Source of the DNA: Aculops lycopersici
Lineage: Eukaryota; Arthropoda; Arachnida; Trombidiformes; Eriophyidae
Direction: 5' to 3'
Length of the DNA stretch: 64,000 nt
NCBI GenBank assembly: GCA_015350385.1
Contig: WNKI01000001.1
Location: 2,172,015-2,236,014 of the forward strand
Each line of letters starts with the position of its first letter. Position 1 is the first letter of the stretch. The position numbers and the translations under genes are program-made. Shown here piece by piece: positions 1 through 11,823 of the stretch. The notes beneath the pieces are model-generated. The model was not told the origin of the DNA and did not search any database. It saw only the letters and a program-made list of their open reading frames with translations.

Positions 1-398
1 GAGCTCGCAGCTCTTCACTGAGAGTGCCAGCAATCGCATAGCGACCACCTAGCGACTTGCAGGCGGGGAAAGCCGAGAAAAGAGACCTGCTCGCCGTGCG
101 GAAGTGCAAGGCGCTAGGCGACTTCCAAATGCGCCCATCGGACGTCGCTTTGCAAATATATAAATTTGCGCCGATGCAGGTACCTTGGGAATCGCAGGTG
201 GAAACTTGGAAGCCAAACAAACTCTGGCTAGCAAGCGAGAAAGAGAGAGAGAGAGAAAGAGCGAGAGTCGAGCGGAGCTGAACAATTGGCCGATGCGTCG
301 ATGGATCACCAACACTGCCGCTAAGGACTGACTAATAAATGGGATGTGCCGATGGGCACCAACTGAATGGCTGGTCAAGTTGCTAAAACCACCACCAG

Positions 399-640
<242 letters not shown>

Positions 641-2029
641 TTAATAGTTTTTTCGTGCTTTAGTCGCGCAATGGGTGCCGCCGCCGATGAACTGGCACCT
701 CGGTTCGCATGAATAATTCACACTGATGGCTGGTCGACATTTTCATCGTCGTTCGTTTGGTTTGGGTTTGGTCGCTAGATGCCGACTGGCTGAGCTCTCG
801 CTTGGCACCAACTAGCTGGCCAGTGGCTTCCACTTCGACACGTTTTGTGTCTCTCGTCGGCCAACGAGAGGACATCCGGGAAGTAGCAACAACAACAACA
901 ACAACAACAGACGAGATGATTTGCCTCACGTGCCCCACTGAATCTGAATCTATTTAGTTGACGAGCAGACTAAAATCAGACCAAACTCATTACGTCTCCT
1001 GATTGGTCCCGGTGGTTTCATCGGTAGCCGACAGTCAGCAGCAACTGGCGACTTCCAGTGGCTAGCTATCCGGCAAATTTCTCGCTATCCAGCGAGAGAG
1101 GGGTAGTTCTTTGATAAATGGCCCTCCGGGAATTTCGGTATTTTCTGAGCAAGTAGGCGTGCCGGGCGTTCGCTTTTGAAGGTGCGCACGCGTACACTCC
1201 GTGACCAAAAATTTTCCTACATTATGACATTTTGGATCAAGGTCACGCCTTATATTTTCATAGGTGGGCGGGGTTAGGCGAAAAACCCGCGGTCACATAG
1301 CATAGAATAGTCCATCTAATGGGATAGCTGACTCCTGGCAGTCGGAGCAACTTGGTGCGTCATCCATCATTTGGCAAGTGTCGCGACCAACAGGCGCCAG
1401 GACGAAACGTTACTCTTATAAAAGCAAGCCTAAATACGGATACAACCACCAGTTTAGATTCTGATGAGTTGGCAGATGGCCTCCCTTACTGCCGGTCCGC
1501 TAGCTGGCTCTAGTTTGTCAACCTCAACTCTGGGTTCCGCTTTGATGTGGCCAAGTTGCTATCGTCGCCGTGGCCGCCACTTATGATGGAATAGTTTTAG
1601 CGGCAGCGGAAGGCAACAGCTGAAGGTCTCTTGAACCTCAGATTATGATGACCATGATGGTGCTCAAAATTTGGCAACTCATTGGTTGTTGACGCCCATC
1701 AGCCGATGGGATAGTCGAAGAGTAGTGTCTTTTTTGGTTGACACATAATAGATTTGTATGCTCGTGACACAAACACACACCGACCGCGTAATTCAATCTG
1801 AAACCAACTACCACTAGATCGACAAAACCTTTTCTATTCGGATGCATGTGTCACAGTGTAGTGTTTCACGAGCTAGACAAAAATACTGAAGCTTGCCAAA
1901 TTTAGACGCGTTGCGCAAGAGCTGGAGAGGAGAAATCATTTCCATTAATTTCTAAACCTAGGCAACCGCAAGGGTAGCGGCAACAAAAAGCACTGTCTGC
2001 ATATTGCACCAGCTACTTTTTTCCGTCTC

Positions 2030-2053
2030 CTCTCTCTCTCTCTCTCTCTCTCT
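2030..2053 (+). repeat. (CT)n tract before CaMKI exon
   Basis: A pure CT run about 150 bp upstream of the first visible CaMKI exon. It could add to the pyrimidine content upstream of the acceptor, but is too distant to be the core polypyrimidine tract. Confidence 0.8.
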
Positions 2054-2200
2054 TGTTGGTCGTAACAATGAATGGCTCCGTATGCACCGCGAATATTCAG
2101 CAAAAACTCCCGAAAAGACAGAAGATTAACCGACCTTTACCCCTCCACCGACCACCAACCAACAATCACCTACCGCAACAACCAACTTGTGGACGAGCAG

Positions 2201-5185
2201 AATCAATGGAGGCGAACTCTTTGATCGGATCGTGGAAAAGGGTAGCTACACCGAAAAGGACGCCGCAGAGCTGATCAAGCAAATACTCGAGGCCGTCGAC
2301 TACATGCACGACCAAGGAGTAGTGCATCGCGATCTCAAGGTGAGTAATGGGTGTGCGCTTTTTTTGCCAAGCCGAGAAAATTATTCTGCACTCCTTGTGT
2401 AGAGCTAAAAGATCATCTATGTGTTTTTCGAGCAAAAAGAGAGCGAGAGCCGCTGGTCGGATGATTCAGAGAGTTCTCGCTGGCTAGCTGGCAAGCTAGG
2501 TGGACGAAGGAAACGAAGAGGAGAAAACGGATAAGAAAGATCTTGGCAAACAACAAACAAGGAGCAACAACAAACGCCACCATTCGCTGACCAATGGCAA
2601 GCTAATGGCGAGACTTTTCCGCCCAAAATGCTCAAGCGGCTGATTTTATTGTCGATATGGTTGCGCCTTGTGCTCATGTTTGACTGGCCACTTGCCTTGG
2701 ATTACTCGCGCCAGCTCTGGCTAGCAAGTATAGCCCACTTGCTGGCCTAGGTCCCAACCCTTGGCCATGATCATCACTCATCGGTCTGCGGCAACTCGAT
2801 GAAGTTAATGCCTCACATTGGAAATGGCCTCTCCTCTCCCCTTTCCTCGCCAGCCAACTGAGATTGAATGATCGCGGCAAATGTCTAGCTGGCTACCAGA
2901 ACTCAACGGTTTTGCCTTCTATCTTCGGATTTGCCCCTCTTTCTTGCGCCCTCTCGCCCATGTTTTATCGGAAGAGAAATCCTCCATGAAAGTCAAAGCT
3001 TCGCAACGCCAACAATCTAACTCTCTTCTTTCCGTTCAATATTTAATGAAAACAAAAACAAAAACTAAACCTCAACGAGCAGCCGGAAAATCTCCTCTAC
3101 TATAGCATGGAGGATGACTCCAAAATAATGATCAGTGACTTTGGCCTCTCGCGAATGGAGGATGCAGGAGTTATGGTAAGTTTTTGTTGACACCACCTGC
3201 CTGGCCACCTGCTGTAGCAGTCTGTGAATCAATCTTGGCAAAAAAGCTCATGAACTGGAGGCAAGCACCACCACCACCACCACTGACCAAGATCTCATTG
3301 TAGCAAGATGATCATTCACTGGATCTGTTAGTGAGCAATCAGCAGACCGAGCCAGTGGCTCGTGAAACTTACCTGGCTCACCGCCAGTTGCGTGCCTCAG
3401 CCTCGAGGATCTCGCAGAGCCATATAACCTGCGGCTATGTTCCACAGGAATCGTCATTTTCTCCCACAAGTCCAAGCTACCAACAAGAATAACAACAACA
3501 ACAACTAACCTGAAAAAAATCTTCTTCCCATTGCGCAAACACTCGCCTGCACTTTCTGCCTCTATCTTGCTCGTCCGGCGGCTCGCCTTTCACTTTCGCC
3601 TTGCTGTGGTCGTGGATTCAATGATGCTGCCTGATCTTACGCAACTCGACTTCTGATCATCATCATCATCATTCTCTTCATCGTTGTCGATGCTGCTGAT
3701 GATCATCGCCGATGATAATGTAACTCGCATCACGTACCTTACAATGCTATTGTTGATATCGATACCACTACCACCAACAACCATTGCCCCTACTCCTGCA
3801 CTCACCTCCAAAGGCCACCGCCTGCGGAACTCCAGGTTACGTGGCACCCGAGGTTTTATCCCAGACGCCGTAAGTTATCGACACCACGACCACGACGAGC
3901 GACACCACCACTACTACTGCTATGCGACTTATTTAAGATGAGGCCGAGCACATAAATAACCAGCGTTTCCGGTCTCTCTTTCCTCTCCTCGCCTCTTATC
4001 TCAACTATTCATCGGCAACCACCGACCAACTGGTTGGACCCACGGATCGACCCCCCCCCCATACATACCATAACTATGTATGTGTGTGTCTGTCTGTTAT
4101 GTGTAAAAATACATATACACGCTCGCATCCTTGAATAACAAACACTCATTTCAAATAGTTACGGAAAACCCGTCGATGTTTGGTCCATCGGTGTGATCGC
4201 CTACATCCTACTCTGCGGTTATCCACCATTCTACGACGAGGATGGCAACGACGACAACCTGTTCGCGCAAATCATGCGCGGCGAGTACGAATTTGACAGG
4301 CCATTTTGGGACAATATCTCCGAGCCAGCTAAGGATTTCATCACGCATCTCATCTGTGTCGATCCCGCCCAAAGGTACACTTGTAAGCAGGCGCTTGAGC
4401 ACGATTGGATCTCGAAGGATTTGGCAAGCAATAGGGACATTTACAATTCAGTTAGCGAGCAACTTAAGATAAGCCTTAACAAGAACAAGTGGCGACGGGC
4501 CTTCTATGCCTCGTCTGTGATTGCAAAGATGCAAAGGTTGTGTAGGAAACCGGAGCCATCGTCTACCACTGCTTCTACTACTACTGGGGCTTCCGATGGA
4601 GGTGACGTGATGAACGCCAACGAGCTCTCGTCTAATGAATCAAATTCAACAACCGAAACTACCGCAGACGCGCAAACAAAGGGCAAGAGTCAAACGACCA
4701 CCACCACGACGAGCAACTCAACAACCACCTGTCCCGAAGAAGCCTCCACCTCTGATAGGTTAACAAGCTCGACCTCCGAAACGACGACCAGAATCAGGAC
4801 TGCTAATACAAATACGAACAACGATTCAGACAAAAGAAATGCCTCACTCTCATCATCGAATAACAAATATTCAGAAGCTCCATCTACAACCAGTAACTCC
4901 AAGAACATTGAAGTTGCCTCGACGATCAAGTCAACTCAAAATCAAGGGCAAACGACCAAATCGACTACCAGCACGACAAGGAGCGGAAATCAAGATGATA
5001 TTGTGACTTCGTCGACTTGTTGTAGAAACACGGACAAAGAGCCAATGACATCATCGGATACGACTCACGATGGACCCAAGAGTAATGATGACGATGGAAA
5101 AGATGACGACCACGACGATGATGACGATGAAAAGCCGGCGCCGCCGATTCGGTTCATCAAAATAAAGGGAAAGTCGTCGATTTGA
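2201..5185 (+). CDS. CaMKI: Calcium/calmodulin-dependent protein kinase I, 5'-partial, four exons
   Basis: This is a cytoplasmic Ser/Thr kinase activated by Ca2+/calmodulin and by CaMKK phosphorylation. I place the exons at 2201-2339, 3083-3175, 3814-3869 and 4159-5185. All junctions have GT/AG ends and matching phases, joining to 437 residues. The first exon begins at the GGELFDRIVEKG region and carries HRDLK. The second carries PENLLYYS and DFGLSR. The third carries the activation-loop Thr in TACGTPGYVAPE. The fourth holds the rest of the C-lobe (VWSIGVIAYILLCGYPPF) and the regulatory helix (SVSEQLKISLNKNKWRRAF). The N-lobe is absent, so the gene is 5'-partial here. After the calmodulin-binding segment comes an unusual tail of about 210 residues, rich in Ser, Thr and Asn and then acidic, ending RFIKIKGKSSI. 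The first exon's acceptor at 2199-2200 is the least certain junction. Confidence 0.92.
2340..3082 (+). other. CaMKI: CaMKI intron (743 bp)
   Basis: The donor is AAG|GTGAGT and the acceptor is GAGCAG|CC. It interrupts the conserved HRDLK-PENLL junction in phase 0. No further gene is seen inside. Confidence 0.88.
3176..3813 (+). other. CaMKI: CaMKI intron (638 bp)
   Basis: The donor is ATG|GTAAGT and the acceptor is CAAAG|GCC, phase 0, between the DFG segment and the activation-loop Thr. It contains short CAC and CAT runs and nothing that reads as a gene. The next intron, 3870-4158, is phase 2. Confidence 0.85.
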
Positions 5186-6046
5186 GTTGGATGGTCAATA
5201 ATGACGACAATGGTCCAACAAGTGGTAGGCTGGCGGGCAAGCTCGGCGAAAGTAGCCAAGTGGGAGTAGCCAGCCGCCACCTGTTCCGCCAAATAGAAGT
5301 AGCGCGCTTCTTTCATCCGCTAACAGTCGTCGATGGGAACCTGTTTGCTACAGCAAAGTAACTCACATAAACAAAGACCATTTTCAGATGTACTCTTCAC
5401 ACTGTTTCCGTTATTAAAATTTATAATAATAATAATAATAGTATTAATAATGATAGCATCGTGCTACTAGGAGAAAAAATCATCCCTCAGCTCACAAGTC
5501 AAAGTGGTTTGCCGACTAGTCAGCTAGCTGGCTAGTGTATCATCGTCGGTTAGTTTGGCTCGGCAATATTGTTGCCAAAAATGATGGTCTTTAGACCGTC
5601 TACTTCGACTAGCGGCGAACACAAAAATGAGTCAATGACAATAACAATGAAACAAGTTCATTTTGTAATTTTGTACCCGGCTACCGCCCATCTGCTTACC
5701 TGTCCATTGGCTAGCAGTGATGGCAAATAAAACGGACATGCACTCTATGTCTCTCAATACAACTTCCTCTCTTGATTGACTCTCCCGCATTCACTTTCAT
5801 TGTTTGCTCAGGCAATAGACTAGACTAGACCAAACTAGAAACCACAAGTTTGCCGCAAAAATTGCCCTCCATTTAGGTCGCTCGAAATGCAATTGTCCAC
5901 CACATTGAGCAGTCTAAACAGACACGACGGAGAGAGTGGATTCTAAGTAACACAATGATACTCTCGCTTGAATATCCGATTTCTCTAGCACAATCGACCG
6001 TAACTCCGAGCGAGGAGTTTTCTCGAAGAGCCTCAAAAAATTCAAG
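5186..6046. other. Intergenic and 3' UTR of CaMKI
   Basis: AT-rich sequence with a (TAA)n run near 5427-5445 and several copies of the CTAGCTGGCTAG-like word. I see no gene here. Confidence 0.6.
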
Positions 6047-8479
6047 ATGACCAAAGTCTCGAGCCCAAATTGTGGGCGACAAGTGAACCAACTAAAACTA
6101 AATCCTAGCATTAGAAGTAATTGTAGCAGAAGAAAGAGAAGAAGATGGACGAAAAAGAAACTTGCAACCACAGTAATAGCACTAGTTAGTCTCTTCTTCT
6201 GCTCGTTGTCGTCGCTTCACTTGGTTGCTCAAGCTCAACTGTCCACCGGAAGTAACCATCAGCAAACAATTGCGACCGATCAACCATACAACGAGCAAAC
6301 TTCGAACAGTCTGGACTTGCAGGAGGCAAGCCAAAAGCAGCAGCAACAGCAGCAGCAAACAGCAGCCAACCAATTGAGAGATCAAACATTGCAATTGATT
6401 TTAGCCAAACTTATACCAACAATCTGGTCGCAGCCGCAGTCTTCGTCTAATTTAGCAAGCGAGCTAAACGGTGAGCAACAGCAGCAGCAGCAACACCACA
6501 ACAATAGCATCGACGATAGCGGAAGTGACGGTAATAACATTGCTCCCTTAGAGCAGCAGCCGCAGCCGTCTCCGCCGCCGCCACCGCCGCCGCAGCAGCA
6601 CCAAAGGCACCACCACCAATCGGCCTCAAGTTCCTATGTGATACATCAGCAACAGCAACTGCCGATTCAACAAACTGACGCCGCTAGACTTTACACGGCC
6701 AGCGGCAAATACAATCTGCCACCAGCTGGGCACCACCCGGCGCCTCTATACCACCAACAATATCAACAACAAGGCGGCCAACAGCAACACCAGCCGCCAA
6801 ATGAGCATTTCCAGCCAGCACAAGTTGCGGTCAACGAGGCAACTAATCAGCACCAACATAAGCCACAAAGCAACGGTCCTGGCCAGCTGATGGCGGCCGA
6901 ATTGGCAATGTCGTCATCGAGCTTCGCTCCAACAGCAACAAATGGAGTAGCAGCATTAACAGCAAACTCCCAATCACCAATCAGACAATTGATCTCCCCT
7001 CAAGCTAACAACCTTTACTATCCGCCTGGCGAAACTCTGGGGTCTAGTGACAGCGGCGGCGTTGACGCCGGCGGAGCTACTAATCAACAGCAACCGCCAT
7101 CTGCTGCCGGCGAGCAGCAGCTACATCCAAATTACCAGTCGCAACTACTTCCGGCGCCGCAAATGTATGCCAACTATCACCCGCCGCTATCCATCCAGAT
7201 GCCACGGCAACAGCAACAACCACAATCACAACAGCAACAACAATTACAATACAGACCATTAAATATGCAACCGCAACTACCACCACAACCTTCGCAAGCT
7301 TGGCAACCACAATATCCGGTCCAGCAGCCAATTCCAATTCAATTACAACAACAACAATCCCGACCAATCGCTATGTACCCGTTGGGTTTGCCTCCAGTCC
7401 TTCAGCCTCTTGTTGACCAACAATCGAATGTCGCTGCCCATTTGAGTCAAAATCCCCCAAGTTCGTCCACTGGATCCGCTCTCCTCTCGTTCTTGGCGAA
7501 CAATAAGGCCAACTTGTCGAATATGATACAATTGTTACCTGTGGTTGCGCAAGCATTTGCAACCATACCGAAGATTTTGGCGCCGCAAGCTAGCGGCCCT
7601 TTGATCATGAATCCCGCGGGGAGTAATCGATCGTCGTCGACGACAGCGGCAACTGCAGCGGTAACTGCGGCCAATGCGATAGCCGACAAGCTGGCCGAGC
7701 GGATTCATCAGTCGAGCTCGTCCGACACGCCCACTAACTCTAAGCCAACCGCCAACAGCATCCCGGACAACAAGTGGCCTAGTTGGCTGGCAACTGCTTT
7801 GAGTGGTGGCGCCAATGGTGGCACTGGTAACTCGTTGTCAAACTCAGCACCCGCCCTACTCTCCAGCTTGCTACCTACTCTGACACGCCACTTCTTGTCC
7901 TCTTCCTCAAGCTCCGCCCCCTCCATCGGTAGCGGCTCTACGGCTGCGAGTTCGTCACCTCTGTCCGCCTCGCCACCCTATGAGTTTGTATCTAGTTTGC
8001 AACAGTCGCCAGCTTACTCGCTATTGGGTCTGCAAGCTTCAGCCAGTAGCGAACAGCCCGCCGGAATCTCTGCGGCCGGCAACTTGATGCGCGATCTACT
8101 TGGCGCCTGGATGTCGGGAGCGAGCAGACGGACAATGTCACGAGATCCAAATGGGTATCAGGAATCGCAGCAGCAATCTAGTCCACAACAACAACAACCA
8201 ATCACTTCAATGGCGAGATATGGCAGCAGGTGGTTGAGCCAGTGGCTACAGAATCAACGGAAACAGGAGTTGGACAGCGGTCCAAGATCGACGAATCACT
8301 TTCATGTGCCGCTTCAAGAAACCGACTCATCTACAAAAACCAACAAAATGCCAGCTGAACTATCAAACATCAAGCCAAAATCAAAACCAACGCCTCAGCC
8401 GTCGAAGAAAGTCGACCATCTAGAGATACTGTCCTCGCGAACCGATGTTAGGATTGAGGGACTAAGCAATAAACTGTGA
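6047..8479 (+). CDS. Gln/Pro-rich secreted or signal-anchored orphan protein, 810 aa
   Basis: I do not recognise this protein. The ATG opens a frame with a strongly basic N-terminus (a RRKRRRW cluster), then one hydrophobic segment at about residues 41-62 ending VAQAQ. That could be a signal peptide with a long n-region or a type II signal anchor. The rest is low complexity: poly-Gln from CAG/CAA codons, a poly-Pro run, His-rich patches, and Ser/Ala/Asn-rich stretches. A less repetitive C-terminal part contains possible amphipathic segments such as NLMRDLLGAWMSG and RYGSRWLSQWLQNQ, then a Lys/Pro-rich tail. There are no cysteines or repeats that would assign a family. A single exon of 2.4 kb and a poly(A) signal about 460 bp downstream support a real gene. 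Function unknown; cuticular, extracellular or effector roles are only guesses. Confidence 0.72.
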   Translation: MTKVSSPNCGRQVNQLKLNPSIRSNCSRRKRRRWTKKKLATTVIALVSLFFCSLSSLHLVAQAQLSTGSNHQQTIATDQPYNEQTSNSLDLQEASQKQQQQQQQTAANQLRDQTLQLILAKLIPTIWSQPQSSSNLASELNGEQQQQQQHHNNSIDDSGSDGNNIAPLEQQPQPSPPPPPPPQQHQRHHHQSASSSYVIHQQQQLPIQQTDAARLYTASGKYNLPPAGHHPAPLYHQQYQQQGGQQQHQPPNEHFQPAQVAVNEATNQHQHKPQSNGPGQLMAAELAMSSSSFAPTATNGVAALTANSQSPIRQLISPQANNLYYPPGETLGSSDSGGVDAGGATNQQQPPSAAGEQQLHPNYQSQLLPAPQMYANYHPPLSIQMPRQQQQPQSQQQQQLQYRPLNMQPQLPPQPSQAWQPQYPVQQPIPIQLQQQQSRPIAMYPLGLPPVLQPLVDQQSNVAAHLSQNPPSSSTGSALLSFLANNKANLSNMIQLLPVVAQAFATIPKILAPQASGPLIMNPAGSNRSSSTTAATAAVTAANAIADKLAERIHQSSSSDTPTNSKPTANSIPDNKWPSWLATALSGGANGGTGNSLSNSAPALLSSLLPTLTRHFLSSSSSSAPSIGSGSTAASSSPLSASPPYEFVSSLQQSPAYSLLGLQASASSEQPAGISAAGNLMRDLLGAWMSGASRRTMSRDPNGYQESQQQSSPQQQQPITSMARYGSRWLSQWLQNQRKQELDSGPRSTNHFHVPLQETDSSTKTNKMPAELSNIKPKSKPTPQPSKKVDHLEILSSRTDVRIEGLSNKL

Positions 8480-9885
8480 CCGCTTATCGCCTTTCCACTC
8501 CTTTGACTACAGGTTTAATAATCAAGTATTTTATGTGTTTATAAGAAGCAACAAGTCATCTGTTGGATCACAACGAATCTCGATATTGACTCGCAAATCT
8601 GCCTTACCTGCCGAAGTGACTCAAACAGATCTGACCCGCCCCCTAGCGTGCACCACCGGAACTAAGGGGTCGCAGTCATTCGGCTATGAGAAATCTTCGT
8701 ACGATAAGAGACGAAGAGAAATCCACACACTCACACATTGGGATCAACATTAGCACGCTTTCAACTACTCGCTCGCTAAACTGGACTCATTTTCGAAGTG
8801 TTTCCAAGATCCCATTTGCAAACTACTTATTTATAAACTATACATCTATTCCTTCCCCTGTAACAATTACGTACCATCTAAATATTTCTTTGTGTATATT
8901 AAGAGTGACATTTTACCATATATATGTAAATCGAAAAATAAAAGACTCATCATCATCAAATCAACTCTAAGCTCAAGTTCTAGTGATGGTGGCATAAAAA
9001 CGTGAATTTAAAAGGCAAAAAATTGGAGGAGATAGGACAAATTAATCACAGTTTCTAATAACAAGACCGAGAGAGCCACCACCGGATATTCGTATTATTC
9101 TAAAGGAGCAACAATCATTTTCCAAGCCAAACAACCAACAAAAACCCTCAAGTACAATCTCAACAATTAACAAAACCAAATTACAAAGACCAAGGAACCT
9201 AGAAACCAACAGCTTCTCCAACTCTCTAATACACTTGTAACTCAGATATAATATTTGTAAGAGGACTATCAAGAAGTAAACAAGTCATCTCTTCTCGAAG
9301 AGCTAGCAATCAATTAGCTAAAACTTATTTCTGATCTTGTAAAGATTCTAAATATAGGAATTCGACAAATCTCAGGACCTCGAGTAATGATATGATTATT
9401 GTTATTGCCAAGTTCCATTCTACAGCACCATTGACCAACGAAAAATTGTTGATCAAGTAATATATACTGCTCATTATTAGTATCAATAAATAACAACAGA
9501 GATATCCTCACTCGAATCAATTAGATTGTCAATCAAGCGGCACTAAGGCCAAATAAGATACCCGATCAACAGGGCATAGGAGAGAAAGAGAACATATACC
9601 TAAGCTTACAATTTTGATACTAAATTACTGATATTTTTATCACTACAGACAGTAGAAGAATATAGGATATCACTAATAATATCACAAAGAGAAGTCCATC
9701 TATTCTATCTGATATAAATATATATTTATATATCAATATATAACCGAAGCTCTGTGCATACTAAAACTTTCCATCAAAATCTGTAAATTAAGCATTCTAT
9801 TAGGCAACCAACTATTATTATTAACTTATACCTAGGTGACATATTAACAATATATTCTAATCAATCTAGCTCAACTAATTAATCA
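8480..9885. other. AT-rich intergenic region
   Basis: It begins with the 3' UTR of the Gln-rich gene, then becomes very AT-rich with (TATA)n-like stretches near 9715-9740. It ends as the STRAP upstream region. No supported gene. Confidence 0.6.
8937..8942 (+). terminator. AATAAA polyadenylation signal of the Gln-rich gene
   Basis: A canonical hexamer about 460 bp after the stop codon, in AT-rich context. Confidence 0.55.
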
Positions 9886-10932
9886 ATGAAACAAGTACCA
9901 ATTATTTGTCCTGGACACACGCGACCAGTGGTCGATTTAGCTTTCAGCAAGTTTACCACCAACAATGATTACCTGCTAATCTCCGCCTGCAAGGACGGCA
10001 AGCCTATCCTAAGACAGGGCGATACTGGAGATTGGATTGGAACATTCGAGGGCCACAAAGGCGCCGTATGGGGTGTATCCCTGACTGACGATGGATCAAC
10101 AGCGGCAACCGGATCTGCCGATTTTGAGGCTAAGATTTGGAACACCGCCGATGGAACCGTAAGACACTCTTTTGTATGCAAGCATATTGTTCGGAGTGTT
10201 AACTTTGGATTCATGTCCGATCGGCTATTGGCAACTGGTAATGAGAAAGCAGCAAGAATTTTTGATCTCAATAATTACGATGCGACTCCGATTGAGTACT
10301 GTGGTCATACTGCATCTGTTAGGCAAGCGCTGTTCTATGACAACGACAAGAGATTCGTCACTGCCTCTGAAGATAAGACCGTGAGATTTTGGGATGCTTT
10401 ATCTGGTTATGAAGTCAAGAGGGTCGAGTTTAAACAAACGCCTGTTAGTATGGAGTTGTCACAAAACAAATCTGTCCTCACCATATGTTATGGTAACAAG
10501 GTATCCTTTTGGAACGTGGCTAATGCACAGCTTATTAAGGAATTTGAGATGCCAACCCAAATCCTCTCTGCCTCAATGCATCCCGATAATTTGGTCTTCA
10601 TCTGCGGAGGTGATGACTTTAAGATGTACAAGTGTGACTTTTTGACAGGTGCAGAGTTGGGTAAGTTACATTAGATATAATTTTTACTCCATAAAAACTT
10701 CCATATGGCACCGGAAACTAACTAATCCATCCAACATTTTCCATTCTCAATTATCACAGAATCCTTCAAGGGTCACTTCGGGCCGGTGCACACAGTTAGA
10801 TTTTCTCCAGATGGTGAGATTTACGCAAGTGGAAGCGAAGACGGGACGGTTAGACTGTGGCAGACTACCATAGGCAAGACTTATGGCCTATGGACCGTTG
10901 TCTCGCCAGATGGACAGAACCAGATGCGATGA
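9886..10932 (+). CDS. STRAP: STRAP, WD40 repeat protein (serine/threonine kinase receptor-associated protein)
   Basis: STRAP is a WD40 propeller that acts in the SMN/Gemin complex (as UNRIP) during snRNP assembly and as a TGF-beta receptor adaptor. Exons are 9886-10660 and 10760-10932; the GTAAGT donor and CACAG acceptor join in phase 1 as AEL-E-SFKGHFGP. The product is 315 residues; the human protein is about 350. Repeats are visible as GHTRPVVDLAFS, GHKGAVWGVSLT, KIWNTADG, GHTASVRQALFYD, VRFWDALSG, and the family-typical end GHFGPVHTVRFSPDG, DGTVRLWQT and GKTYGLW. Unusually for this window, its only intron sits near the 3' end. It converges on V-ATPase c with 274 bp between the stops. The assignment is secure. 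Confidence 0.95.
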
Positions 10933-10969
10933 AAGTTATAGTTAATCAATCAATAGTGAGTTGGAGTCA

Positions 10970-10975
10970 AATAAA
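10970..10975 (+). terminator. STRAP: AATAAA polyadenylation signal of STRAP
   Basis: Canonical hexamer 38 bp after the STRAP stop codon. Confidence 0.6.
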
Positions 10976-11190
10976 GGAGTCAAGAGAAGAAGCATAAATG
11001 ATGAGACGAAAAGATTAAAGAAAGAAAATTCTTGACTATGTTGTTTTAATTATAATATTAATATAATAATAATAATTTGGTTCTCTCTCTCTTACACTTA
11101 ACACTCTTCTTGTCCTTGTTCGTTTCGTCCCCTTCTTTTGCACACAAGTATTCTGTTTTACTTAAGTTTTGCTCAATGTTGTAGTTGTTC

Positions 11191-11196
11191 TTTATT
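11191..11196 (-). terminator. AATAAA polyadenylation signal of V-ATPase c
   Basis: TTTATT on the plus strand, giving AATAAA on the minus strand 11 bp after the V-ATPase stop. The 3' UTR would be very short. Confidence 0.6.
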
Positions 11197-11206
11197 TTGA
11201 ACACAA

Positions 11207-11695
11207 TCAATGAGAGGTTAATATCAAAGCTACGATGAGACCGTAAAGACCTAACACCTCGGCGAAAATCAATATAAGAATCATGCCGACGAATAACCTA
11301 GGCTGTTGCGCTATACCTCTGACACCAGCATCTCCCACAACACCTATGGCAAAACCTGCGGCTAAACCAGAGAGACCAACTGAGAGTCCAGCTCCCAAAT
11401 GTAGAAAGCCTTGGTACAACTTGTAATCTGGTGGTGGCTTAATACTGTTGGAAATGACAGCCGCAACGACAAGCCCGTAGATGGCAATAATACCGGCCAT
11501 AACGACTGGAATGATGGATTGGTTAACTAGTTCGGGCCTCATCACGGCCATGGCGGCGATACCAGATCCAGATTTGGCTGTTCCATATGCGGCACCCAAT
11601 GAGGAGAAGATAACCGCCGAGGCTGCACCCATGACACCAAAGAATGGTCCGTAGATTGGTCCGGTTTCCCAGGGTGATACTGTGTTGTCTGCCAT
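11207..11695 (-). CDS. ATP6V0C: V-ATPase 16 kDa proteolipid subunit c
   Basis: Subunit c forms the proton-carrying ring of the membrane V0 sector, which acidifies endosomes, lysosomes and secretory vesicles. The 162-residue protein has the usual length and four hydrophobic helices. It begins with the family-typical GPIYGPFFGVMGAASAVIF. The third helix region reads LHLGAGLSVGLSGLAAG. The essential proton-binding glutamate is Glu146 in IFAEVLGLYGLIVALIL. It is a single exon. The region just upstream of its ATG matches the GAPDH promoter in inverted orientation, as described separately. Subunit c'' is excluded by length and by the starting motif. Confidence 0.97.
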   Translation of the reverse strand: MADNTVSPWETGPIYGPFFGVMGAASAVIFSSLGAAYGTAKSGSGIAAMAVMRPELVNQSIIPVVMAGIIAIYGLVVAAVISNSIKPPPDYKLYQGFLHLGAGLSVGLSGLAAGFAIGVVGDAGVRGIAQQPRLFVGMILILIFAEVLGLYGLIVALILTSH

Positions 11696-11713
11696 TGTGA
11701 TGATTTAATTGGA

Positions 11714-11823
11714 TGTATAGATCTTGAAATGAGTTTTGTGGCTAATAATTTAAAATTAATACTTTGTGAGTGTTTATCTTGATTCTATCTGCTTATATAT
11801 TCTCTCAAAATTGTCTTTAAGGG
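11714..11823 (-). promoter_or_regulatory. V-ATPase c core promoter and 5' UTR, inverted copy of the GAPDH promoter
   Basis: Read on the minus strand, this block contains a TATA box (ATATATAAGC), a possible initiator near CACTCAC, and leader DNA ending 18 bp before the V-ATPase ATG. A 63-bp part (11761-11823) differs at one base from 13216-13278. A 40-bp part (11714-11753) is identical to 13289-13328. The shared block spans TATA box to leader, so both genes probably start transcription from the same promoter sequence. Confidence 0.8.
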
